Positions 34,830 through 42,847 are shown, counted from the first letter of the stretch. The stretch: 64,000 nt of DNA from Enterocola sp045654205 (GCA_045654205.1 JAZOMZ010000011.1:1-64000), one strand, 5' to 3'. Notes: generated by a model not told the origin, from the sequence alone. Program-made: numbers and translations.

Positions 34830-34910
34830 CAAAGTTAAGTATAAATTTTGCAATCCCACAAATTATTTTTAGTCCTTATTAATCCTTAAATTTCCTCAAA
34901 TTCATAATCC
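34830..34910 (-). promoter_or_regulatory. Promoter C with shifted GGAYT array
   Basis: Minus-strand -7 box TAACTTTG (34837-34830) with TTTG 21 bases upstream. GGACT begins at 34875, GGATT at 34885 and GGATT at 34910: the same 10- and 25-base spacings as promoters A and B, but displaced 10 bases (one helical turn) further from the -7 box. Confidence 0.7.
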
Positions 34911-34945
34911 AAAAGGCTTTTTGTAAATTGTCCCAAAACAAAATA

Positions 34946-34975
34946 CGACTACAACCTTGTTGATAGTTGCAGCCG
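34946..34975 (-). terminator. Terminator T2 (degenerate member of the family)
   Basis: CGACTACAAC / GTTGCAGCCG stem with two mismatches, followed by T-rich sequence on the minus strand. It lies after the frameshifted small gene. Confidence 0.6.
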
Positions 34976-35008
34976 ATGTGAGGAGTAATGTTATAATCAG
35001 ATATACTG

Positions 35009-35231
35009 TTATTCTAAGCCAAGAAGTTTCTTATTCCATTGTTTTAGTCCTTCGCAGTCTGGATTTCCCTGAACATAATTCATTCCCCTCACTTGCATTT
35101 ACGTTAGTAGGAGCATTTTCAGCAATTTCTTTTAAGTTATCAACACCAACCAATTCTTCTATAAATTTATTAAACTCCTTAATATTAGTTCTTGGTTTAC
35201 TAACTGATTTACTACTGTCTTTAATTATCAT
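35009..35231 (-). pseudogene. Small gene with a probable frameshift in a C4 tract
   Basis: ATG at 35231. The frame MIIKDSSKSVSKPRTNIKEF...NVNASEG looks normal, but beyond 35088 it continues in rare codons (CSGKSRLRRTKTME) to a stop at 35031. Removing one base from the C4 run at 35085-35088 switches to MNYVQGNPDCEGLKQWNKKLLGLE, in common codons, ending at 35009. I take the second ending as ancestral. Either a pseudogene, a sequencing indel or slippage. Family unknown. Confidence 0.55.
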
Positions 35232-35440
35232 AATTAGGTTAATTTTTAATTAAACAATTGGTTTTTATTAGATTTTTTGAAACTATGTTTTTGCCGTCAA
35301 AAATAGACACTTCATCACTATTTTTCAGTTGACTATCTATATTATATATATCCACAAAAACTCAAAACTTAACTGAAATTTAGTTTATTTCACATATTTA
35401 ACCAATATTAACATAAAATCATCATCCCTATATACAAAAA

Positions 35441-35470
35441 CGGCTGCAACCTTGTTGTTAGTTGCAGCCG
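35441..35470 (-). terminator. Terminator T1 (CGGCTGCAAC family)
   Basis: Perfect 10-bp stem CGGCTGCAAC / GTTGCAGCCG followed by T5 on the minus strand, 50 bases after the mscS-like gene. A second small hairpin (AGAGGC/GCCTCT, 35479-35497) lies between. Nothing else is seen in 35232-35440. Confidence 0.8.
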
Positions 35471-35519
35471 ATGTGTGTAGAGGCCTTGTCAGCCTCTTTT
35501 AGATATTTTAAAACTTCCA

Positions 35520-36572
35520 CTACCCTTTTATAATGGTTTGGGTTGGGAAGGCGAAGTTCCAGCCTTCGGCGTTGAATTTTTTGAGGATGGCAAGATTCAC
35601 CTTGGTTTGAGTTTCCATAATGTTGGAATTGTGCTTGATATAATATATAAAGGTGATACCAAGTGAAAAATCGCCGTAGGTAGTAAATGCCACTATCACA
35701 TCGCTTTTAATTTCACTTATTTGATTTGGCAGGTCGTTTAGCCAATCGATAGCTTCTTGCATTGCCTCTGGCGTGGTATCGTAAGTAAGGCCCAGGTTAA
35801 GAGTTACCTTGCGAGACTCCTCTGCAGTAACGTTTTCTATTTCGCTATCCACAATTTTGTAGTTTGGAATAGTCACTAACCTACCCTCAAGTGTGCGGAT
35901 ACGTGTGCTACGCATACCTATATCTTCCACAGTGCCGTCGAATCCAGCCACTTTGATGCGTTCGCCAAGGCGGAATGGTTTATCCACAAAGATAGTGAAA
36001 CCACCAAACATATTTTTGATAGTATCTTGCGCTGCCAATGCAAAAGCAATACCACCAACACCCAATGTCGTAAGCATCGCAGCTACATCAATGCCAATAA
36101 TAGTAAACGCTGTGATAATTGCTACAATCCAAATAACACCAGATGCTATTTTTTGAATAGCTTTGATAATATTTATATCCAATTTGCTATCATCGTTTGC
36201 CTCGGCATATGGCAGAAGAAAATCATTTAAAATATTTCTTAAAAATCTATTTAGAACCCATGCAACATCAAGTGCAACCAGCACTTTAAATGCCATAATT
36301 ATAACATTATAAGCATTTTCTGGCAACACCAATACGTGCACTGCTATATACATTCCCATAAGTATCAACCCACACACAAATGGCAATTGAAATACATTTA
36401 GGAATAAGTCATCTAATTTTGTTGCAGATTTTTCTGTTCTTTTGCGTAGGAAACGTTTCTCAATCCAAATTAAAATCCTACCCACAAGTGTAGCAAAAAG
36501 GATTATACAAGAAAAGTATAACCAATTGTCCCAAGTATTATTTTCTAATAAAAATGTGAAAAATTGTCTCAT
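35520..36572 (-). CDS. mscS: Small-conductance mechanosensitive channel family protein
   Basis: 350-residue MscS-family channel. Helices lie at about 17-35, 55-78, 85-105 and 140-160; the pore-lining TM3 is Gly/Ala-rich (LTTLGVGGIAFALAAQDTIK), followed by the beta domain (DKPFRLGERIKVAGFDGTVEDIGMRSTRI) and a mixed C-terminal domain. It should relieve hypo-osmotic stress. Single-gene unit ending at terminator T1; a -7 box TAATTTTG is upstream of the start. Confidence 0.93.
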   Translation of the reverse strand: MRQFFTFLLENNTWDNWLYFSCIILFATLVGRILIWIEKRFLRKRTEKSATKLDDLFLNVFQLPFVCGLILMGMYIAVHVLVLPENAYNVIIMAFKVLVALDVAWVLNRFLRNILNDFLLPYAEANDDSKLDINIIKAIQKIASGVIWIVAIITAFTIIGIDVAAMLTTLGVGGIAFALAAQDTIKNMFGGFTIFVDKPFRLGERIKVAGFDGTVEDIGMRSTRIRTLEGRLVTIPNYKIVDSEIENVTAEESRKVTLNLGLTYDTTPEAMQEAIDWLNDLPNQISEIKSDVIVAFTTYGDFSLGITFIYYIKHNSNIMETQTKVNLAILKKFNAEGWNFAFPTQTIIKG

Positions 36573-36766
36573 ATTATTGATATAATAATGTCGTTTTGTA
36601 ATAAAAAAGTTTACGTGGGCAAAATTACATATTTTTTGCCAATAAAGACGTAAACATCACATTTAGTTGTTAATAAAAAAACATCCAAATTAATGCAAAG
36701 GTTTGCAAAAAATTATTATTTTTGTATTATTGTCACAATAAGTAAATAACCTAAATATATACGCGT

Positions 36767-39700
36767 ATGAAAAAATCATTACTAACCCTTATTTCGGCAC
36801 TACTTTTGAGCGCCAGTTCTATGTTTGCCGATGTTACCTTTACGGTAAATGTGCCAGCGGGGACAAAACAATGTTTCGTGGTTGGTGCCCTACCCGAACT
36901 TGCCAATTGGTCTGCAGGTTCACCTGTTGCTATGACCAAAGTAGACGGCAAAGACCAATTTACAGTTACCATTGCAGGTATTACTGCCGATGATGTGAAA
37001 GCATCTGAAGGTTACAAATACCTTTGCGGTCCTAGTTGGGACTATGTTGAAAAAACAGCTTCAGGAGGTGAAGTGAGCAATCGTAAAACCATTGGCAACC
37101 CAGACACTGTGGGCAAATGGCTTAAGGTGTATGAAAGTGTTGGTATTGTAGAAAACTACACTATAGGAGGCAAAAGTTATCCTATACAAATTCTACTTCC
37201 TACAGGCTACGACAAAACAAAAAAATATGACGTTACCTATATGTTTGGCCGTCACATGCGTTATCGTGAGGCTGGTTCAGACACCGAAATGGGCGACCGC
37301 ATACTTTATTCAGGCTCTTGGAATGTAGCATCTTCTATCGCTACAATGGAGTCAGAAGGTAGCAATCCAGGCATTATCGTAGTTATTTACGCTCAACTTC
37401 CTGAGTTTACCCCATGGGAAAACGAAGAATTTATGGGTACAGGTAAAGCAGACGCATTCCTAAACGGTATAATCAATGACTTTATCCCTGCTTTTGAAGG
37501 TAAATATCCTGTAAACACAGAAAACCGCACCATTATGGGCGCAGACGTGGCAGGTCTATTTGCTTATTACGCAGCAGTAAAAAATCCTAAAGTGTTCGGC
37601 TCATGCGGTCTTTTCTCTCCTTCATTCTGGTACAACAGAAGAGAAATAGAAACATTTATAGAAAATACCAGACCTAGCGAAGACAATAAAACCAAATTTG
37701 TTTTCACCACAGCCAAATACGATATGGAATTTATGCGTGAAGACAACGAAGTGCTAAGTTTCTACCTAAAAGATGCTGGTTTTACCGATATTAAATACCT
37801 AGACAGCGCATCTGGTATGCACGACGACAAAACTTGGGGTACCCAATTCCCTATTGTTTTCAAATATTTAAAAGGAATAGAAACAGATGCTTCGCTTGAA
37901 ACTCATAGTGCAAATCTTAGAGGTGCAAACCTAGAATCACAAATAGATGTACTTGAAGGAGTAATAAGAAATGTCGATAAAACATGGACATTTATGAAAG
38001 GTGAAGGCACTACTTCCCTAACATGTACAAACTACAAAACCACAAAAGGTTCTTTCTATAAAGATGGTAAAACAGCAACTCCAGCACAAATGATTGTTGT
38101 AGAGATTCCAGTTGATGGCAAAAAATATTCATACTATTGGAACTTAAACGACGGTAGCAATTGTAGTGGTTCTTTATTATTGTCTTCTCCTAAAAATATT
38201 GATTTTAAAACATCTAGAACAGCACCTTCTTGGCAACGCGTAGTTGTGTTTGAAGATGGTTCTTACACACAATCTGCTGTTAATGCTTCTATGTTTAAAA
38301 TTAATGGCATGGTAGCCAAAGTAGGAGAAAACTTCACTGTAAGTGCAGTTTTAGAATTTGATAAAGACAAAACAGTGTCTGTACACTCAGGCACAGTAAA
38401 CTCTGGTGGCGACAATGGAGAAATGGTAAGCGGTACTGTTTCTACCGATTGTACATCTGCAAGAGTTACATACTCTTACCTAACAAACCAACTTACCATT
38501 GAAGAAGGAATTGAATTTGAAGAAGAGGAAGAACCTATCGATTTAGCATACTTTGGTGGCGAACCAGCTGTAGTACGCGTGGGTAGCACAGTAAAAGTGA
38601 AGGCAAAGATTAATAACCTAAACGGAAATACTGTAAACTACCGTATGAATCATAACAATAATTCTTCAAGTGCAATTACAATGACAAAAGGCACAGATGG
38701 CGAAGAATATTATACCATTAACAATGCACAAAGTGGTATTTATGGTTTCTATATGGACGTTACAGTAAATGGTACCACAACCAAAGCATATCGCGCTGTG
38801 TATGTAAAAGTGCTTAGTGGCAACACTCTAGAAACTGTAATAGACAACAATCCATACGAAGACATTGATTGGAGTACTATTAATCAATTCAAAGGCAATT
38901 TCCATACACATACTACACAATCTAACGATGCAACAGATGGTTTCACCACAGCATATGTAGTAGATAAATATTACAATGCTGGTTATAAGATTTTATCGCT
39001 TACAGACCACGATTACAACCCATATCCATGGGAACTTTTCCCTCAATTTATGTCTGGTATTACAGGTCGTGACCCAAAATCACTAGGTATGCTTGCTGTA
39101 CCAGGCAACGAATTAAGTAAAGACAACACAAACAATTGGGCAGAACGCACTGGTGGCCAATTTAATCACCACAACGACTTCTTTACAGGTCGTCAAGGTC
39201 AAGAATTCGCGTCACTTCAAGAGTCTTATGCTTATACATATGCTCTAGGTGGCATGCAAATTATCAATCACCCAGGACAATATTGGGATTTGGGAACTAC
39301 ATATTCAGAAACTGCAAAAAATGGTCCTGGTTGGCATGCTAAAAACTTTAAAACCTACCCTTCTCTAATAGGTCTTGAAGTTTACAACCAAGGTAATCGT
39401 CGTCCTAACGACCGCATTCTTTGGGACCAAATTCTAGAAAGAACTATGCCTCAAAGACCAGTATATGGTTATTCTTGCGACGATGCTCACAATGATAACC
39501 AATTATTTAAAAACTACAACTTTATGCTTATGGAAGATTTAACTACAGAAGAACTTAAAGACGCCATGAGAAAAGGTGAAACATATTTCTGTTACGAACC
39601 TAATGGTACAGGCAAAGGCAAAGCGCCACGTATCACTTCTATCAATGTTGATGAAGAAAATCAAACTATCACAATAGAAACAGACGGATTCGTACAATGG

Positions 39701-40129
39701 ATTTATGGTACAGATAAAACTTCTTCAGCTGCATCATCTACCAGAAGTTCTGTTGTTGGTATTGGTAATACTTTCTCTTATAAAGGTTTCCAAGGCACAT
39801 ATGTGCGTGCATTCATTACCAACCAATTTGGTGAAACATGTACTCAACCTATCACATTTGTAGATCCAAATGCTCCAACAGACATAGAAGAAACAGATGC
39901 AACTACATTGTCATTAATAGTATATCCAAATCCAACAACAGACGATGTTAATGTGTTTATGAACGAATCTAAATTAGAGTCTGAAATAAACGTATATGAC
40001 CTAAACGGCAAACAAGTAATTTCTACCGAGGTAGCAGGCGCTGTAACAAAGATTCCAACCTCTATACTTCCAAACGGTATGTATATTGTAAAATCTGGCG
40101 AAAGAACAGCTAAATTTATCAAGAAATAA
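36767..40129 (+). CDS. T9SS-secreted multidomain protein: CBM-like, esterase-like, PHP-like
   Basis: 1120 residues. Signal peptide to about residue 21; CBM20-like starch-binding domain (about 22-120, FTVNVPAGTKQCFVVGALPE); an esterase-D-like alpha/beta-hydrolase domain (about 130-370) in which the nucleophile serine of GxSxG is replaced (IMGADVAGLF, Asp260), so it is probably not a serine hydrolase; a beta-rich middle; a PHP-type metal-dependent domain (about 700-1000, FKGNFHTHTTQSND, LSLTDHDYNPYPW, IINHPGQY); and a C-terminal T9SS type A sorting domain (LSLIVYPNPTTDDVNV...FIKK). Probably cell-surface or secreted. The substrate is unknown. Monocistronic. Confidence 0.85.
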   Translation: MKKSLLTLISALLLSASSMFADVTFTVNVPAGTKQCFVVGALPELANWSAGSPVAMTKVDGKDQFTVTIAGITADDVKASEGYKYLCGPSWDYVEKTASGGEVSNRKTIGNPDTVGKWLKVYESVGIVENYTIGGKSYPIQILLPTGYDKTKKYDVTYMFGRHMRYREAGSDTEMGDRILYSGSWNVASSIATMESEGSNPGIIVVIYAQLPEFTPWENEEFMGTGKADAFLNGIINDFIPAFEGKYPVNTENRTIMGADVAGLFAYYAAVKNPKVFGSCGLFSPSFWYNRREIETFIENTRPSEDNKTKFVFTTAKYDMEFMREDNEVLSFYLKDAGFTDIKYLDSASGMHDDKTWGTQFPIVFKYLKGIETDASLETHSANLRGANLESQIDVLEGVIRNVDKTWTFMKGEGTTSLTCTNYKTTKGSFYKDGKTATPAQMIVVEIPVDGKKYSYYWNLNDGSNCSGSLLLSSPKNIDFKTSRTAPSWQRVVVFEDGSYTQSAVNASMFKINGMVAKVGENFTVSAVLEFDKDKTVSVHSGTVNSGGDNGEMVSGTVSTDCTSARVTYSYLTNQLTIEEGIEFEEEEEPIDLAYFGGEPAVVRVGSTVKVKAKINNLNGNTVNYRMNHNNNSSSAITMTKGTDGEEYYTINNAQSGIYGFYMDVTVNGTTTKAYRAVYVKVLSGNTLETVIDNNPYEDIDWSTINQFKGNFHTHTTQSNDATDGFTTAYVVDKYYNAGYKILSLTDHDYNPYPWELFPQFMSGITGRDPKSLGMLAVPGNELSKDNTNNWAERTGGQFNHHNDFFTGRQGQEFASLQESYAYTYALGGMQIINHPGQYWDLGTTYSETAKNGPGWHAKNFKTYPSLIGLEVYNQGNRRPNDRILWDQILERTMPQRPVYGYSCDDAHNDNQLFKNYNFMLMEDLTTEELKDAMRKGETYFCYEPNGTGKGKAPRITSINVDEENQTITIETDGFVQWIYGTDKTSSAASSTRSSVVGIGNTFSYKGFQGTYVRAFITNQFGETCTQPITFVDPNAPTDIEETDATTLSLIVYPNPTTDDVNVFMNESKLESEINVYDLNGKQVISTEVAGAVTKIPTSILPNGMYIVKSGERTAKFIKK

Positions 40130-40147
40130 GAGATTCAAAAAAATAAC

Positions 40148-40180
40148 AAAAGGAGGCTACTAAACTTAGTAACCTCCTTT
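40148..40180 (+). terminator. Terminator of the T9SS-secreted protein gene
   Basis: AAAGGAGG-C-TACTA pairs with TAGTA-A-CCTCCTTT (one mismatch), followed by T6, 18 bases after the stop. Confidence 0.8.
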
Positions 40181-40415
40181 TTTATTGGCCCCAAGAAATT
40201 TCAATACTATTTCATTATGTTATGCCGGCGATAGAATTTTTGGCACAAGATAAAATGCCATTGGGTTTAATTATAGATTAACATTATAACACCAACACAA
40301 AGAGTTGCCCCAAAAAAAATGCGTGCAACTCTTGTTTTTTCTGTACCTGTACCGCAATTTGATACACACTACCTTTATATTTGCAAAAAGAAAGAATAAT
40401 TACTACCTTTACATT

Positions 40416-40682
40416 ATGAAGTTACTTTTTATCATATTAGTTTTGTTGCCAATCATATTTTTTGTATTTGCACTAATTGTAAACATCTACCTTATAGGAA
40501 CAGGTAAAATGACAAGAGAAGAATTGGCAAAGAAAGTGGCTTTAAATAAAGAAAATCAAAGAAAAAAAGCAGAACAAAAAGAAAAAAGGCAAACAATTAA
40601 AAAAGAAAGGTTCTTCTTTAGATTATATATCATATCCCTCACCTCTAAACAATCCGGGACTTTGGAACTAATTTTACAATAA
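40416..40682 (+). CDS. Small single-pass membrane protein, probable frameshift near the end
   Basis: Starts MKLLFIILVLLPIIFFVFAL at 40416, with one membrane helix (about 2-26) and a Lys/Glu-rich helix carrying GKMTREELAKK. After A6 at 40599-40604 the frame continues as RFFFRLYIISLTSKQSG to 40682. Dropping one A gives SSLDYISYPSPLNNPGLWN ending at 40671, which looks more protein-like and resembles the Ser-rich end of the related protein at 41303-41521. The true C-terminus is therefore doubtful. Confidence 0.55.
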   Translation: MKLLFIILVLLPIIFFVFALIVNIYLIGTGKMTREELAKKVALNKENQRKKAEQKEKRQTIKKERFFFRLYIISLTSKQSGTLELILQ

Positions 40683-40697
40683 CCAAACAATAAAAAT

Positions 40698-41009
40698 ATG
40701 AATTTGAGAATCCTTAAATACATTTTACCCTTGTTTGCTGTATCTGGATTTGCAGCATCTCCAATCTCAGAATGTAACTTCAATGGTATTACGCTTAATG
40801 GGAAAGTAAAGATTGTGACACATAATGCAGATATAAAAGTAAAAGTAGTAGAACATGCAGCAGATATAGATGTTCAAATAGTTACTTATGCTCCAAATGA
40901 CTGTGGAGAATGGCAAATAGTTACATACGATGAAGATTTTACTATTCAGTTTGTGGATTATGCAGAAGACATCACCATAGAATTTGTCACATACAACCCC
41001 GGTACCTAA
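40698..41009 (+). CDS. Secreted short-repeat beta protein, DUF6150-like
   Basis: 103 residues with a signal peptide (to about residue 20). The mature part is built of strand-turn repeats of about 11 residues (KIVTHNADIKVKVVEHAADI, QIVTYAPNDCGEWQIVTYDE, QFVDYAEDITIEFVTY) with one conserved DCGEW motif. This pattern fits the DUF6150 family, which I recall as one predicted to be knotted (not verified here). Function unknown. Confidence 0.65.
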   Translation: MNLRILKYILPLFAVSGFAASPISECNFNGITLNGKVKIVTHNADIKVKVVEHAADIDVQIVTYAPNDCGEWQIVTYDEDFTIQFVDYAEDITIEFVTYNPGT

Positions 41010-41054
41010 AAAATGCACCTAGCTTAATTGACATTTTTTATTTATATTTGCAGT

Positions 41055-41216
41055 ATGGAAATTCTTTATTACATATTCGCTATTCTACTAATAATTGCAC
41101 TATTTGCTCTACTTGTAGTACCTATTTGGTATGGAATTAAACAAGCAAGAAACAAATCTAATGATAGCAAAACAACTGTTATCAACATCGTAATCACAGA
41201 GGAATCTAACCCTTAA
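41055..41216 (+). CDS. Small membrane protein, 53 residues
   Basis: MEILYYIFAILLIIALFALL at 41055: a single long hydrophobic helix (about 2-27) followed by a basic then polar tail. An exact -7 box TATATTTG at 41043-41050 ends only 4 bases before the ATG, suggesting a leaderless transcript. No family recognised. Confidence 0.5.
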   Translation: MEILYYIFAILLIIALFALLVVPIWYGIKQARNKSNDSKTTVINIVITEESNP

Positions 41217-41302
41217 ACGATTCTGCTTCCTTTCTCCTTATCCACTCCAATTCCTAGAGAGTTGGAATATATCCGAAAGAAAGAAGCTGCAGCGGTTAAA
41301 GA

Positions 41303-41521
41303 TTAAAAAACACTCATCATACGTGAAATAAGAGGAGGTAATGAAGAGCTATTTGATTTTTTTAGTGATTTACGGTTTTTCTCTTTTTGCACCATGTTGT
41401 TAATATCTTCCATTGTCATCTTGCCTGTTAAAAGACATATAACAAAGTACAGCATAGAACCTATAAAGGTGACTACGCTAACGACAATAACTGTTATTAA
41501 CAAGAATTTTAGATCATCCAT
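41303..41521 (-). CDS. Small single-pass membrane protein, related to the 40416 gene
   Basis: Start taken at 41521 (MDDLKFLLITVIVVSVVTFI); an ATG at 41548 is possible. One membrane helix (about 5-30) is followed by LTGKMTMEDINNMVQKEKNRKSLKKSN, which parallels GTGKMTREELAKKVALNKEN in the protein at 40416. TTTG-N19-TATTATTG (one mismatch) precedes the ATG. Confidence 0.55.
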   Translation of the reverse strand: MDDLKFLLITVIVVSVVTFIGSMLYFVICLLTGKMTMEDINNMVQKEKNRKSLKKSNSSSLPPLISRMMSVF

Positions 41522-41559
41522 ATTGCAATAATACGAAATAATTTTCATTTGTCAAAATT

Positions 41560-41664
41560 ATGGCACAAAGTACATTAAATTTTACTATCAATCTTGGCGG
41601 AACTGCTTATACAGGAATCGCCCAGATAGACAAGGCTTACAATGGGCATCCATCACCAAAATAA
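41560..41664 (+). pseudogene. Possible N-terminal remnant of a phage tail protein
   Basis: A 34-codon frame (MAQSTLNFTINLGGTAYTGI followed by AQIDKAYNGHPSPK) resembles the start of Bacteroidetes tape-measure-like proteins. No continuation is found downstream. The remaining 41665-41949 sequence shows only short AT-rich segments. Confidence 0.3.
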
Positions 41665-41949
41665 ATATAATGCAATATAAAACAAGGTTAGAATGATTGA
41701 GAACGGATTGCTTACCCGGGACAATTATCTATCCTTGTTTTTTTATTTTATTTACATCAAAATGCTTCTCATCTTGAATGTGATGTGGACTCATAACTCC
41801 ATCACAAGCGGATCAATTGCTAGAACTTTTCTAATTTCTACATTAATATTACACCAATTTAACATCAATATGACATAAATATTATGCAAATATTAGATTA
41901 TTTCCACAAAAATATATAACTTTGCATTAACAACTTAAATAATAAAACT

Positions 41950-42252
41950 ATGCCACAAGTTTCAATGACAGTAAGAATGGATTCTGATTTAAAAAAATCA
42001 TTTAATTCACTATGTTCAGAATTTGGAATGAGTACAAATGTTGCTATTAATATTTTTGCCAAAGCAGTTGTACAAAGACGCTGTATTCCATTTGAAATCA
42101 GATCTGAATCAAAAACAGATTACACAACTAGTGCTCTTAATGATTTTTATGAATTAAGAAGCATTGCCGCTAAAAGCGACAACGCAGACCTATCTTTAGA
42201 AGAAATTAATAATGAAATAAAACAATCTAGAAAAGAAAGATTAAGAAAATGA
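41950..42252 (+). CDS. relB: RelB/DinJ-family antitoxin
   Basis: 100-residue ribbon-helix-helix antitoxin. MPQVSMTVRMDSDLKKSFNS and FGMSTNVAINIFAKAVVQRR form the RHH DNA-binding unit; the charged C-terminus (SLEEINNEIKQSRKERLRK) would wrap the toxin. Its stop overlaps the start of a PIN-type toxin gene by 4 bases (ATGA), a standard TA coupling, but that toxin is broken. A remnant of a second copy of this antitoxin family is at 8262-8318. Confidence 0.9.
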   Translation: MPQVSMTVRMDSDLKKSFNSLCSEFGMSTNVAINIFAKAVVQRRCIPFEIRSESKTDYTTSALNDFYELRSIAAKSDNADLSLEEINNEIKQSRKERLRK

Positions 42253-42522
42253 ATATAGTACTAGATACAAATGTTCTAGTTTCTGCATTATACACATCTA
42301 ATTCTGAATCTCCAACTGTGAAGATAATAGAACTCGTATTTTGTGGCAAACTTACATTGTTATGCAACAATGAAATTTGACGATAAAATTTTTTACGAAG
42401 TTGCTTTATCAGTAGATAATACATATTTAACAACTGGTAATATTAAACACTTCCCAAAATCTCCTTTTGTAGTTACTCCTACTAAATTATTAGAAATATT
42501 TAATTCTAAGGAACTTTCATAA
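42249..42522 (+). pseudogene. PIN-domain toxin, disrupted by internal deletion
   Basis: The first frame (42249-42380) encodes MNIVLDTNVLVSALYTSNSE...KLTLLCNNEI and stops. The second (42370-42522) resumes as FDDKIFYEVALSVDNTYLTT...HFPKSPFVVTPTKLLEIF. Together they match both ends of a PIN-family toxin of about 130 residues, with roughly the central third missing and a frame change at the junction. The first catalytic Asp (LDTNVL) and the DDKIFYEVAL acid cluster remain, but on separate frames, so the toxin is presumably dead. Confidence 0.8.
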
Positions 42523-42526
42523 AACC

Positions 42527-42558
42527 AAAGCAACGTTTCATTACTGAAACGTTGCTTT
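42527..42558 (+). terminator. Terminator after the relB/PIN locus
   Basis: AAAGCAACGTTTCA / TGAAACGTTGCTTT, a perfect 14-bp stem with a 4-base loop, followed by T-rich sequence. Confidence 0.85.
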
Positions 42559-42637
42559 TATTTATATTGCTCTAATATTTGTAGTACACCATTGCAGCAT
42601 AGTGCTGTAGAGAGTGTTTCCAAGGCAGATATAAAAA

Positions 42638-42670
42638 GAAAAAAGACCTCAGAAATTCTGAAGTCTTTTT
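42638..42670 (-). terminator. Terminator of tRNA-Pro
   Basis: AAAAAGAC-CTCAGAA / TTCTGAAG-TCTTTTT stem with a minor mismatch; on the minus strand it lies directly after the tRNA and is followed by T6. Confidence 0.75.
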
Positions 42671-42674
42671 GTTG

Positions 42675-42749
42675 TCGGGATACCAGGATTCGAACCTGGG
42701 ACCCCCTGCTCCCAAAGCAGGTGCGCTAACCGGACTGCGCTACATCCCG
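42675..42749 (-). tRNA. tRNA-Pro (anticodon TGG)
   Basis: 75 bases on the minus strand. The acceptor stem pairs CGGGATG with TATCCCG (one G-T), the anticodon loop is CTTTGGGAG with TGG, and the T arm reads CCAGGTTCGAATCCTGG. The CCA end is not encoded. Confidence 0.96.
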
Positions 42750-42847
42750 TGTTTCTCTCAATTGCGATGCAAAGATAGTACACTTTTTTGAATCTACCAA
42801 ATATTAGATAAGAAAAATTACAAAAAAATGATTTTTTTTGAGTTTAT

